From positions 248,001 through 312,000 of the forward strand of contig NZ_SLZQ01000004.1 of the NCBI RefSeq assembly GCF_004342585.1: 64,000 nucleotides of DNA, given 5' to 3'. The notes under the pieces are model-generated. The model saw only the letters and a program-made list of their open reading frames with translations, ran no database searches and was not told the DNA's origin. Positions within the stretch are counted from its first letter, which is position 1. Each line of letters opens with the position of its first letter. This document shows, one piece after another, positions 37,895-45,421 of the stretch. The position numbers and the translations under genes were made by a program. The stretch is from Paucimonas lemoignei. GTDB lineage: Bacteria > Pseudomonadota > Gammaproteobacteria > Burkholderiales > Burkholderiaceae_D.

Positions 37895-38245
37895 ATGCCA
37901 GCACCGGCAGATTTTGACTGGAGTAATCCAGCGACATGGGTTGTAGGTTTGGCGAGTGCTGGCTTGGGCTTCTATACCCTCATCCGGACATTCAAAAAAG
38001 ACAGTCGGAACGACAAGCAGGAACAGCAGATCGACACGTCGGTGCAGCAAATTATTACGACCCTTCGTTCCGAGGTGGAGCGGCTGGTCGGAAGAATGAC
38101 CGACATGGAGCATGAGCTGGTCCGGTTGCATGAGGAGCGCAACGAGTACTTGAAAGAGCGTACCGAACTGATGCGGGAGCGGGCGCTGCTGATCTCCAGG
38201 CTGGAACGGTGCGAGGCAGCCGATGCGCAGGCAAAACTACTATAG
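37895..38245 (+). CDS. One-TM coiled-coil protein, possible inner-membrane spanin
   Basis: A 116-residue protein. A membrane helix at residues ~12-30 (ATWVVGLASAGLGFYTLIRT) is followed by a long heptad coiled coil (TSVQQIITTLRSEVERLVGR, MEHELVRLHEERNEYLKERT). This topology is that of Rz-like i-spanins, which link inner to outer membrane at lysis. No nested lipoprotein partner is obvious, so the call is tentative. It is 12 bases before the endolysin gene. Confidence 0.5.
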   Translation: MPAPADFDWSNPATWVVGLASAGLGFYTLIRTFKKDSRNDKQEQQIDTSVQQIITTLRSEVERLVGRMTDMEHELVRLHEERNEYLKERTELMRERALLISRLERCEAADAQAKLL

Positions 38246-38257
38246 AAGGCATCCACT

Positions 38258-38800
38258 ATGAAATTTGAAGAAAAACTGGATGAACTGGTCGGCGTCGAGG
38301 GCGGCTACGTCAACGACCCGGCTGATTCAGGGGGAGAGACGATCTGGGGCATCACTGCCGCCGTGGCGCGGGCTTTTGGCTATGCCGGCGCCATGAAGGA
38401 CATGACGAAAGCGCAGGCCAAGGAAATCTATCGTGCGCGGTACTGGACGCAACCGAAATTCGATCAGGTCGGCAGGCTTTCCGCGCCGATCGCTTACGAG
38501 CTGTTCGACACCGGCGTCAACATGGGGCAAACCGTCGCCGGCAAGTTCCTGCAGCGCGCGCTGAATGTGCTGAACAATGGCGCCACCATTTTTCCGGACC
38601 TGACCGTCGACGGCGCGATCGGGAAGATGACGCTGTATGCCTTGGAAACGTATCTCAAGGCGCGCGGCGTGACTGGCGAGAACACCCTTCTGAAAATGCT
38701 CAATGCCCAGCAGTCGGTGCGGTACCTCGAGCTGGCAGAGAGCCGACCCAAAGACGAACGATTCATGTTCGGATGGCAAACCAACCGTGTGGAGATGTAA
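38258..38800 (+). CDS. Endolysin, glycosyl hydrolase 108 family
   Basis: A 180-residue muralytic enzyme. The N-terminal GH108 motif is clear: LVGVEGGYVNDPADSGGETI then WGIT, with the catalytic Glu in VEGGY. AYELFDTGVNMGQTVAGKFL and the C-terminal peptidoglycan-binding part (TVDGAIGKMTLYALETYLKA) follow. No signal peptide is present, so it needs the holin for release. Confidence 0.93.
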   Translation: MKFEEKLDELVGVEGGYVNDPADSGGETIWGITAAVARAFGYAGAMKDMTKAQAKEIYRARYWTQPKFDQVGRLSAPIAYELFDTGVNMGQTVAGKFLQRALNVLNNGATIFPDLTVDGAIGKMTLYALETYLKARGVTGENTLLKMLNAQQSVRYLELAESRPKDERFMFGWQTNRVEM

Positions 38801-38802
38801 AG

Positions 38803-39324
38803 ATGGATCCAGTGACCATTCTCATGGGCCTCGCGCAATTTGCGCCGGCCGTCATCAAGTGGGCAACCGGCAGCGACAAGGCTGAAGAGGTCGCCGGCAA
38901 GGTAATCGACGTGGCCAAGGCGGTCACCGGCCGCGATACCCCGGACGCCGCGCTGGCTGCTATCCAGGCAGATCCAGCGCTGGCGATCGAGTTCCGCAAG
39001 GCTGTCATGGCCAACGAACTCGAATACGACCGCATGTTCCTTGCGGACGTCCAGAGTGCCCGCGATCGCGATATCAAGATGGCTGCCGCCGGCAACCGGA
39101 ACTACCGCGCCAATGTTCTCGCCGGCATGGCGATCCTGCTGGTCATCGTCTGCCTGATGGTCGTGGTCTGGATGAGCGATCTGGACGACTATGCAAAGGG
39201 CACCATCACGCTGATCTGCGGCCGTGCCTTGGGCTGGGTCGAGCAAATCTTCTCGTTCGAATTCGGCACCACGCGCTCGAGCAAGACCAAAGACGACACG
39301 ATTTCGAGGTTGTCAGGGTCGTAA
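38803..39324 (+). CDS. Holin-like protein (three-TM type)
   Basis: A 173-residue protein. Hydrophobic segments are at about residues 5-20 (ILMGLAQFAPAVIKWA), 104-125 (VLAGMAILLVIVCLMVVVWM) and 130-148. The middle part (PDAALAAIQADPALAIEFRK) and RDIKMAAAGNRNYRANV resemble the three-TM holin family also known from gene-transfer agents. It starts at the ATG at 38803, two bases after the endolysin stop. Confidence 0.75.
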   Translation: MDPVTILMGLAQFAPAVIKWATGSDKAEEVAGKVIDVAKAVTGRDTPDAALAAIQADPALAIEFRKAVMANELEYDRMFLADVQSARDRDIKMAAAGNRNYRANVLAGMAILLVIVCLMVVVWMSDLDDYAKGTITLICGRALGWVEQIFSFEFGTTRSSKTKDDTISRLSGS

Positions 39325-39505
39325 TTCACTCAGAAGGGAAGCTGGCGACGATCGCCGCCAGCCTAATAATTCAAAGACAGAGCGCCTGCCCGGTTGCGTC
39401 AACAACCGAACAGGCCTCAATCCACTGAGCAAGCCAGTGAACCGAGCAAGGCTCTGCCACCTCCCGGGAGGCGCGCAAAGTCTAGCACAGAAGAAAGAGT
39501 TCACC
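39325..39505 (+). other. Structured non-coding stretch before the adenine methylase
   Basis: Several hairpins are visible: GCTGGCG/CGCCGCCAGC (39341-39362), GCCTGCCCGGTTG/CAACAACCGAACAGGC (39391-39416, with small bulges), GAGCAAGC...GCAAGGCTC (39427-39455) and CTCCCGGGAG (39462-39471). No U-run follows the first, and no gene fits. It could be a small RNA, a processed leader of the methylase or a packaging element. Confidence 0.4.
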
Positions 39506-40294
39506 ATGGCAACACCAATCATTCCTTGGATCGGTGGCAAGCGCCGTCTTGCCGATAAGTTAATTCCACAGTTCCCGCCGCACTCCTGCTACGTCGAAGT
39601 GTTCGCCGGCGGCGCGGCGCTGTACTTCATGCGGCCGCCGGCCGAGGTCGAGGTCATCAACGACATCAACGGCGAGCTGGTCAACCTGTACCGGGTCGTC
39701 AAGAATCACCTCGAGGAATTCGTCCGGCAGTTCAAATGGGCGCTTTCCAGCCGGGATGTGTTCAAGTGGCTGCAGGATACGCCGCCGGAAACATTGACCG
39801 ATATTCAACGCGCCGCGCGCTTCTTCTACCTCCAGCAGCAGGCGTTCGGCGGCAAAGTCTCTGGCCAGACGTGGGGCACCGCGACGACGGCGCCGGCCGT
39901 CAACCTGCTGCGCCTCGAGGAAACACTGTCCGCTGCTCACTTACGGCTTTCCGGGGCGTATATCGAGAACATGGACTGGGCCAAGTGCATGGAGCGGTAT
40001 GACCGGCCGCACACCTTTTTCTATCTGGATCCGCCGTATTGGGAAACGGAGGGCTACGGGGTGGAGTTCGAGCTGGACCAGTACGAAAAGATGGCCGACA
40101 TCCTGCGAAACCTGAAGGGCAAGGCGATCGTGAGCCTGAACGACCATCCGGACATCCGGCGGGTCTTCGACGGCTTCTACATCGAGACAGCGCCGATCCA
40201 GTACACGGTCGGCGGCGGTGCCAAGACGGTCGACCGGATGGAGGTCATCATCTACAGCTGGGACAAGCCAGGCGATCCGGCCGGGCTGTTCTGA
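39506..40294 (+). CDS. DNA adenine methyltransferase (D12 class, Dam-like)
   Basis: A 262-residue enzyme. Motif I variant PIIPWIGGKRRLADKLIPQF, the SCYVEVFAGGAALYFM block, VINDINGELVNLYRVVKNHL, and the catalytic DPPY in FFYLDPPYWETEGYGVEFEL are clear. KAIVSLNDHPDIRRVFDGF fits the family too. It methylates N6-adenine, with GATC as a possible but unproven target. I start at the ATG at 39506 (AAGAAAGAG upstream). The frame is open to 39224, but that extension overlaps the holin gene. It is the last phage gene before attR. Confidence 0.93.
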   Translation: MATPIIPWIGGKRRLADKLIPQFPPHSCYVEVFAGGAALYFMRPPAEVEVINDINGELVNLYRVVKNHLEEFVRQFKWALSSRDVFKWLQDTPPETLTDIQRAARFFYLQQQAFGGKVSGQTWGTATTAPAVNLLRLEETLSAAHLRLSGAYIENMDWAKCMERYDRPHTFFYLDPPYWETEGYGVEFELDQYEKMADILRNLKGKAIVSLNDHPDIRRVFDGFYIETAPIQYTVGGGAKTVDRMEVIIYSWDKPGDPAGLF

Positions 40295-40298
40295 GCCT

Positions 40299-40346
40299 CG
40301 GCGGACTTCTAATCGGCAGTTCGAATCCCGAAACGGGGGCTTCCAG
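40299..40346 (+). repeat. tRNA-like 3' fragment near attR
   Basis: GGCGGACTTCTAATCGGC then AGTTCGAATCCCG resembles an anticodon arm with loop CTTCTAA (UCU, arginine) followed by a T-loop TTCGAAT. The D-arm and acceptor stem are missing and the anticodon stem has a G-G mismatch. It is too short to be functional. It may be a relic of another attachment site. Confidence 0.4.
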
Positions 40347-40366
40347 GCACCGGCAGCGGCGGGCGA

Positions 40367-40394
40367 TGAAATGACAGCTTTTTGCCAGCATTTC
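40367..40394 (+). repeat. Copy of the integrase 3' end near attR
   Basis: TGAAATGACAGCTTTTTGCC then AGCATTTC matches 1396-1424 inside int at 28 of 29 positions (one T fewer). On the minus strand it reads through the same residues as the C-terminal AGKKAVIS of the integrase. It lies 36 bases before the attR core. Confidence 0.75.
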
Positions 40395-40429
40395 TGTGGA
40401 ACCCGCATGAAATAAGGGGATTTGGTATA

Positions 40430-40452
40430 TTCGAATCCCCCCCTCTCCGCCA
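40430..40452 (+). repeat. attR core, 23 bp
   Basis: It is identical to 1286-1308 except C for T at the thirteenth base. It is preceded by a GGGGATT/AATCCCC dyad (40417-40440). The tRNA-Ser terminator follows seven bases later, which confirms that this is the right-hand chromosome junction. Confidence 0.9.
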
Positions 40453-40458
40453 GAATAG

Positions 40459-40489
40459 AAAGCCCCGCACTTGCGGGGCTTTCTGTTTT
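40459..40489 (+). terminator. Original tRNA-Ser terminator, displaced by the prophage
   Basis: AAAGCCCCGC-ACTT-GCGGGGCTTT followed by CTGTTTTGG. It is ten pairs long. Before integration it would have followed the tRNA by six bases. Confidence 0.85.
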
Positions 40490-40626
40490 GGAGGACAAAA
40501 AGCCAATGAATCAGCTCCCAAAGCTCTCCACATTGGCATAAATCCGCCTACTATCGGGAATCCTCTGCAGTTTCGCCATCTAATACGACTACGCACTGCG
40601 TGAATTCATCGATTCTCAGGAAAACA

Positions 40627-40863
40627 ATGGCAACCACGATCAAGCATAGAAGAACCAATATCGTCACCCTGGAAGACGGCGACACCATCGCCGCCACGTG
40701 CGCTCCCGACGACATTGCGCTGGTCGCGGAACATGATGGCTGGTGGATCCACTTTGTCGGCGAAGATGGCAGCGTGGAAAGCTATGACGAGCCCTACCCG
40801 ACCTACAATCAAGCCCTGTGGGCAGCCAAGGCGGCAGCCGAATATTCTTCCGCCGAAGAATAA
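40627..40863 (+). CDS. Hypothetical small host protein, 78 aa
   Basis: A 78-residue acidic protein (MATTIKHRRTNIVTLEDGDT, IALVAEHDGWWIHFVGEDGS, YNQALWAAKAAAEYSSAEE). AGGAAAAC precedes the ATG at 40627. Two Trp and a 'DGWWIHF' strand suggest a small beta fold. No family recognised. It is the first host gene after attR. Confidence 0.6.
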   Translation: MATTIKHRRTNIVTLEDGDTIAATCAPDDIALVAEHDGWWIHFVGEDGSVESYDEPYPTYNQALWAAKAAAEYSSAEE

Positions 40864-41093
40864 CTGCCACATATCACGACGAATTAATTCACTCGAATAA
40901 ATTCAGGCACGGCACCCGGCCTGAAAATTGTCGCACCTGGCGAAACTTTCCAGGAACGCCCAGTCTTATCAAATAAGCCAGCCTGTTGGCAACCCGCTTT
41001 GTCTCTTGCCGCACACTCACGTGTCGCGCAGGAAGCGTCCTGTTGCGCTGTTCACTTAGCCGGGCCACCACGTCAATTTTTCAAGGAGGTGCC

Positions 41094-42263
41094 ATGCTTG
41101 CCATGAATTACAGAGGTCCTTACCGGGTACGCGCCGAGCAAAAATCCGATCCGGTCATCGAGCATCCGAACGATGCGATCGTGCGCGTATCCCGTTCCTG
41201 CATTTGCGGCTCGGATCTCCACTTGTATCATGGCCTGGTGCCGGACACCCGCGTCGGCATGACGTTCGGGCATGAGTTCACCGGCGTCATCGAAGAAGTC
41301 GGGCCAGGCGTGCAGAACGTCAAGGTCGGCGATCATGTCTTGGTGCCTTTCAATATTTATTGCGGCTCGTGCTTTTTCTGCCAGCGCGAACTCTACGGCA
41401 ACTGTCACAACGTCAATCCGGAAGCGACCGCAGTCGGCGGCATCTACGGTTACTCGCACACCGCCGGCGGCTACGATGGCGGGCAGGCGGAATTCGTGCG
41501 CGTGCCGTTTGCCGATATCAGCGCGACCGTCATCCCGAATGACATCCATCCCGACGATGCCGTGCTGCTGACGGATGCGCTGCCGACCGGTTATCAGGCG
41601 GCCGAGATGGGCGATATCGAAGAAGGCGACACCGTGGTCATTTTCGGCGCGGGACCGGTTGGCATATTCGCGGCCAAGTCGGCATGGCTGCTGGGCGCGG
41701 GCCGCGTCATCGTCGTCGACCATGTCGAGTACCGCCTCGAATTCGTGAAGAACTATGCGCAGTGCGAGGTCATCAATTTCCTCGAAGTCGATGACATGGC
41801 CGTGCATATCAAGAAGATCACCGACTGGCTGGGCGCGGATGTCTGTATCGATGCCGTCGGTTGCGAAGCGGCCGGCAATGCGATGCAGCGCCTCACTGGC
41901 CGCTATCTGAAACTGCAATCGGGTTCGGCCACTGCCTTGCACTGGGCGATCAATTCGGTGCGCAAGGGCGGCACCGTTTCCATCGTCGGCGTGTATGGCC
42001 CGACCTTCAACGCGGTCCCGATCGGCAATGCCTTGAACAAGGGCCTGACGCTGCGCATGAACCAGGCCAGCGTGAAACGCCATCTGCCGCGCCTGTTCGA
42101 GCATATCCGCGCCGGCCATCTCGATCCCAAGCAAATCATCACCCACCGCGTGCCGCTGGAAGAAGTGTCGGATGCCTATCATATCTTCGCCAGCAAGCTC
42201 GACAATTGCATCAAGCCGATCCTGGTCCCGCCGCGGGCACCGCGCTTCGACATGATTCACTAA
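41094..42263 (+). CDS. Zinc-dependent dehydrogenase, formaldehyde-dehydrogenase-like
   Basis: A 389-residue medium-chain dehydrogenase. Catalytic zinc ligands are in SCICGSDLHLYHG and GMTFGHEFTGVIEEVGPGVQ. Structural-zinc cysteines are in YCGSCFFCQRELYGNCHNVN. A Rossmann nucleotide site is VVIFGAGPVGIFAAKSAWLL with VVDHVEYRLEFVKNYA after it. A KGGTVSIVGVYGP element and the long form fit glutathione-independent formaldehyde/alcohol dehydrogenases. The start at 41094 has a perfect AAGGAGGT. The next gene follows after 37 bases, so they may form an operon. Confidence 0.88.
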   Translation: MLAMNYRGPYRVRAEQKSDPVIEHPNDAIVRVSRSCICGSDLHLYHGLVPDTRVGMTFGHEFTGVIEEVGPGVQNVKVGDHVLVPFNIYCGSCFFCQRELYGNCHNVNPEATAVGGIYGYSHTAGGYDGGQAEFVRVPFADISATVIPNDIHPDDAVLLTDALPTGYQAAEMGDIEEGDTVVIFGAGPVGIFAAKSAWLLGAGRVIVVDHVEYRLEFVKNYAQCEVINFLEVDDMAVHIKKITDWLGADVCIDAVGCEAAGNAMQRLTGRYLKLQSGSATALHWAINSVRKGGTVSIVGVYGPTFNAVPIGNALNKGLTLRMNQASVKRHLPRLFEHIRAGHLDPKQIITHRVPLEEVSDAYHIFASKLDNCIKPILVPPRAPRFDMIH

Positions 42264-42300
42264 GCCGGAATCGATAACGTATTGGAAGGAGTGCCCACAC

Positions 42301-42864
42301 ATGGAACCTCAATTCAGCATGACCACCCAGCGCGACCACAGCGGCACCAGACTGGACGCGCAACAGGAAGCTAAGCGCAAGTCAGCTTCCGATTACTCCC
42401 ACATCAAGGGATGGGGCGCGGACCTCGATCACAAGAACCGACCGGCGTATCCGATGGAACGCAAGCCACCGCGCCTGGAAGGTTTGCATTGGCATGACAT
42501 CGAAGACCAGCCATTGAGGGTGAAGGTCTACCATTCGATCGAGCGCCCCGGCATTACGCCCGTGTTCGGCACCAGCACGCCGCCGAGCGGGGTAAGCGGC
42601 AAGATCCGCGATGTCGCGTATGGCTTGAGTGAAAACGATATCCGCCACTGGCTGATGCTGCTGTTCGCCGACCGCGTCAACGTGGTCGAAGGCATTCTTC
42701 ACGACCTCTCGCGCGGCCATATCCCGAATATCTTCGCTGAAATGGGATGGAAAGCCGAGATGAAGCATCGGCCCGGCCGCCTGGCCTTGAAGGTGGCCGT
42801 CACCGCCACCGTGCTGGGGCTGGGCTACAAGATGCTCACGCGCAGGAAAGCGCGTTCATATTGA
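42301..42864 (+). CDS. Conserved hypothetical protein with C-terminal membrane anchor, 187 aa
   Basis: A 187-residue protein. The N-terminal part is charged (TTQRDHSGTRLDAQQEAKRK) and the middle is conserved-looking (WGADLDHKNRPAYPMERKPP, YHSIERPGITPVFGTSTPPS). A hydrophobic helix near the end (LALKVAVTATVLGLGYKML) is followed by TRRKARSY, so it may be membrane-anchored. GGAAGGAGTG precedes the ATG. Position directly after the dehydrogenase suggests a joint role, perhaps in stress physiology; unknown. Confidence 0.7.
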   Translation: MEPQFSMTTQRDHSGTRLDAQQEAKRKSASDYSHIKGWGADLDHKNRPAYPMERKPPRLEGLHWHDIEDQPLRVKVYHSIERPGITPVFGTSTPPSGVSGKIRDVAYGLSENDIRHWLMLLFADRVNVVEGILHDLSRGHIPNIFAEMGWKAEMKHRPGRLALKVAVTATVLGLGYKMLTRRKARSY

Positions 42865-42865
42865 G

Positions 42866-42915
42866 CTTCAGACTCCGCTATCGGTAACGTCACCTGCCGA
42901 TAGCGGAGTCTGAAG
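42866..42915. terminator. Perfect 19-bp inverted repeat between convergent genes
   Basis: CTTCAGACTCCGCTATCGG (42866-42884) is the exact inverse complement of 42897-42915, with a 12-base loop. There is no U-run on either strand. It begins one base after the stop of the gene at 42301 and ends before the stop of the minus-strand gene at 42943, so a bidirectional terminator or mRNA-end stabiliser is likely. Confidence 0.65.
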
Positions 42916-42942
42916 AAAGGCAAGCCATCTGCGCTCGCTGGC

Positions 42943-43149
42943 TCACGTATGTTGGGAAGTGAATTGCTTGATTGCTGCAATCCGCCATTCCCGAATTTCA
43001 TCGAAATCGCACACCTGCGGCACAGGCGTATCCACGTAATAAAAGTGCCAGTCTTTTTTATCCCAGCGCACCTTGCGCTCGCCCTCTGCAGTAATCGCCC
43101 GGCAAATTTCACCATCGTATAAATGGGACAATGCGTAATCAGCCCTCAT
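42943..43149 (-). CDS. Hypothetical protein, 68 aa
   Basis: A 68-residue protein (MRADYALSHLYDGEICRAIT, AEGERKVRWDKKDWHFYYVD, TPVPQVCDFDEIREWRIAAI). GAGGATGGAG lies before the ATG. It contains four Trp/Tyr-rich strands and two Cys, with no known motif. It is separated from the phage by several host genes, so it is a host gene. Confidence 0.55.
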   Translation of the reverse strand: MRADYALSHLYDGEICRAITAEGERKVRWDKKDWHFYYVDTPVPQVCDFDEIREWRIAAIKQFTSQHT

Positions 43150-43261
43150 GCTCCATCCTCTGCGTGATCTCTGAATGAAAAGAGATTAGAGAGGCTATGT
43201 GTGTCCCGGTTCTCACTGCATGCAAGCGATGCCATGCATGGCGGCGAATCGGCTGGGCGGA

Positions 43262-44440
43262 TCAGGCTGAATGGAGGCAGGCATCCGCAGGCAGCCGGGG
43301 ATTCGACGCCACCCGGTCCCGGCCATTGTCTTTGGCCTCATACAAGGCTTCGTCAGCCCGCTTGATTAAGGTTTGCAAGCTATCGCCATCGGCACGGACG
43401 GCAACGCCAATACTGACTGTCAGACCCGCATGTTCCTTGCCGGTCATGCCTGCCTTGATCTTTTTGCTCAATTTATTGGCGACCGCGACGGCTCCCGGCA
43501 ACTCGGTTTCCGGTAGCAAAATGGCAAACTCGTCGCCACCCATCCGCCCGAGGCAATCGACGGCGCGCAACTGCTCTTTCGCGAACCGGGAAAACAGCAT
43601 CAGGGTGCGGTCACCGGCGTCGTGACCATACGTGTCATTGACCGGCTTGAAATTATCGAAGTCGATCAGCAAGAGGGCCAGCGGACGATGATGCCTTACT
43701 GCACGCGCCAGTTCGCGCTCGCTGATTTCAAAAAATCCTTTTCGCGACAGGGCGCCGGTGAGGAAATCGTGATTGGCGGCATACTCGACCATGGAAATGA
43801 TGCGCCGATGCGCCAGCAGCAGGCCGCCGAATGCCAGGGCCGGCAATGCCACCGCGGCGGCAGACATGAGGATCACACTACCGTCCTCCGACTGCAGCAG
43901 CGAGGCTGGCGGTTGCGGCGCCACCAGCATCCAGCCCATGCGGGCCAGGTGGCCAAGGCTCACCAGGCTGCACATGGTCAGGATGAAGCATTCAGTGTAA
44001 TACGGCTTGTGCCATTGCGCGCGGGACTGCAGCAGCGTCACCGCGATGCCGCCGGCTATGCCGATCTGGAATAGCGAGACGATGACGCTGCGCGCCAGGA
44101 ACGAGTCATGGACATAATGAAAAAACGCGATCGCTGCCATGAGCGCCGGCACCGCGATCGTCAAGGCTAGCGAAAAAGGCCGTCGCGTAAAGAAATAGCG
44201 GTAGGCGACGAACAGCGTTGCGGACGCCGCCGCGTAGACGCCATTGGCCATTTCATAGGCGATCAAGGGCGGCAACTCGCGGCCGAACGCATAAAGCAGG
44301 TTGCCGCCAATGCCGAGCACGGTTGCCGCCAGAATCTGGTTGACGCCGCGCACCCGCCTGGTTTGCAAGGCCAGTATCACCAGAAACGACAGCAAACAAA
44401 ATAGGGCGCCGATGAGGAACGCTTGTTTGGCACTAGGCAT
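43262..44440 (-). CDS. Membrane diguanylate cyclase (GGDEF)
   Basis: A 392-residue protein. About six to seven predicted membrane helices fill residues 1-215 (AFLIGALFCLLSFLVILALQ, FSLALTIAVPALMAAIAFFH, AVALPALAFGGLLLAHRRII). A GGDEF domain follows: HDFLTGALSRKGFFEISERE, LLIDFDNFKPVNDTYGHDAG and the active site GRMGGDEFAILLP. Five residues upstream of GGDEF is RAVD, an inhibitory I-site (R-x-x-D). It should make c-di-GMP from GTP under feedback control. A TTG 18 bases upstream is an alternative start; I prefer the ATG at 44440. Confidence 0.9.
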   Translation of the reverse strand: MPSAKQAFLIGALFCLLSFLVILALQTRRVRGVNQILAATVLGIGGNLLYAFGRELPPLIAYEMANGVYAAASATLFVAYRYFFTRRPFSLALTIAVPALMAAIAFFHYVHDSFLARSVIVSLFQIGIAGGIAVTLLQSRAQWHKPYYTECFILTMCSLVSLGHLARMGWMLVAPQPPASLLQSEDGSVILMSAAAVALPALAFGGLLLAHRRIISMVEYAANHDFLTGALSRKGFFEISERELARAVRHHRPLALLLIDFDNFKPVNDTYGHDAGDRTLMLFSRFAKEQLRAVDCLGRMGGDEFAILLPETELPGAVAVANKLSKKIKAGMTGKEHAGLTVSIGVAVRADGDSLQTLIKRADEALYEAKDNGRDRVASNPRLPADACLHSA

Positions 44441-44700
44441 GAGATGCGTTCCAGCCAATCAGCGAAAAAATTAAATTGTTCAAAAATGACATGTTTGGGT
44501 AAAGCGGGACTTATCGGTTCAAAGACTAACCGGATCCTTTAGCTGTGGGAGAATGTCGGCCATTGTCATATTGCTGTCTGAATGCAGTCAGCGCCGGCCA
44601 CATGGATTGCAGAACTTGCGCAATTGCGTCAGTCGAAATAGTACCTTACCTCCGCCGGCTTTTTTCAAATCCGTAGCATTTGCCTGCCATTTAGCCTGAT
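44441..44700. promoter_or_regulatory. Divergent intergenic region
   Basis: 260 bases between the cyclase and HD hydrolase genes. It holds the start regions of both, with CCGCCGGCTTTTTT (44656-44670) as the only terminator-like element and a GCGCAATTGCG dyad (about 44619-44629). I see no RNA gene or small reading frame. Confidence 0.3.
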
Positions 44701-45342
44701 ATGAGTGAACTCCTCGCCACATGGAAATCTCGCTTGATTAGTGTTGCATCATCAGAGAACCAGGACGATGCCGCCCATGACGTCAACCATTTGCACCGGG
44801 TGTGGCAAATCGCGCAAGCCTTGTTGGCCAGTCATCCCGAGGCGGATGCGCTGGTGGTGCTGGCGGCCTGTTATTTGCATGACCTGGTCAACTTGCCGAA
44901 AAATCATCCGGATCGTGCGCAGGCTTCGCGGATGGCAGCGAACCTGGCTTGCACCAGATTGGCGGCATCCGGCTTTCCGCAGGAGAAACTGGACACCGTC
45001 CGACATGCGATCGAAGCCCACAGTTTTTCCGCAGCGATTCCAGCCCTGACCATCGAAGCGCAAATCGTGCAGGATGCCGACCGGCTGGATGCCCTGGGCG
45101 CCATCGGCCTGGCGCGGCTTTTTTATACTGCCGGGAAAATGGGGTCGGCCCTCGCCCATCCTTCCGATCCGCTGGCGACGCAGCGCGCGCTGGACGACCG
45201 GCTTTACGCGCTGGACCATATCGAATGCAAGCTGGCCACATTGCCGGCGACCATGCAAACCGAGGCCGGGCGCCGGCTCGGCGAGCAAAGGCTGGCCTGG
45301 CTGCGCGGATTTCGCGACACCTTTGCGGAAGAATGGGGTTAG
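44701..45342 (+). CDS. HD-domain phosphohydrolase (YedJ-like)
   Basis: A 213-residue metal-dependent hydrolase. The HD pattern is complete: H in DAAHDVNHLHRVW, HD in ACYLHDLVNLPKN, H in AIEAHSFSAA, and D in IVQDADRLDALGAIGLARLF. The spacing matches the YedJ/YfbR-type HD proteins that act on nucleotides or phosphate esters; the substrate is not known. ATG at 44701 has no strong ribosome site. The next gene begins 80 bases later. Confidence 0.85.
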   Translation: MSELLATWKSRLISVASSENQDDAAHDVNHLHRVWQIAQALLASHPEADALVVLAACYLHDLVNLPKNHPDRAQASRMAANLACTRLAASGFPQEKLDTVRHAIEAHSFSAAIPALTIEAQIVQDADRLDALGAIGLARLFYTAGKMGSALAHPSDPLATQRALDDRLYALDHIECKLATLPATMQTEAGRRLGEQRLAWLRGFRDTFAEEWG

Positions 45343-45421
45343 GCTTAGCCGGCCTGGAACTTGACTCGGGCGCGCCAGTCCACCTAGTCTGATTGTCTTG
45401 TCCAATTTGAAAGGCCTCGCC

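Larger units (their letters stand above)
1286..40452. mobile_element. Intact temperate prophage, about 39.2 kb, lambda-like head with Mu-like contractile tail
   Basis: It is bounded by a 23-bp direct repeat in tRNA-Ser. It contains integrase, excisionase, CI/Cro/CII-like regulators, a primase-helicase, a complete packaging and head set, a complete contractile tail from sheath to fibre, endolysin, holin and two DNA methyltransferases. All major structural genes are open and in conserved order, and I see no transposon insertion. The one broken gene noticed is a small membrane protein at 17394. The element therefore looks inducible. It is a myovirus-type mosaic, and I cannot name a close relative from sequence alone. 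Confidence 0.95.

Noticed and set aside
39224-39505. N-terminal extension of the adenine methylase
   Set aside because: It overlaps the holin gene in another frame, is low-complexity and crosses several hairpins; the ATG at 39506 starts the conserved PWIGGK motif.
40299-40346. Functional phage tRNA-Arg(UCU)
   Set aside because: No D-arm or acceptor stem is present and the anticodon stem has a mismatch; kept only as a tRNA-like relic.
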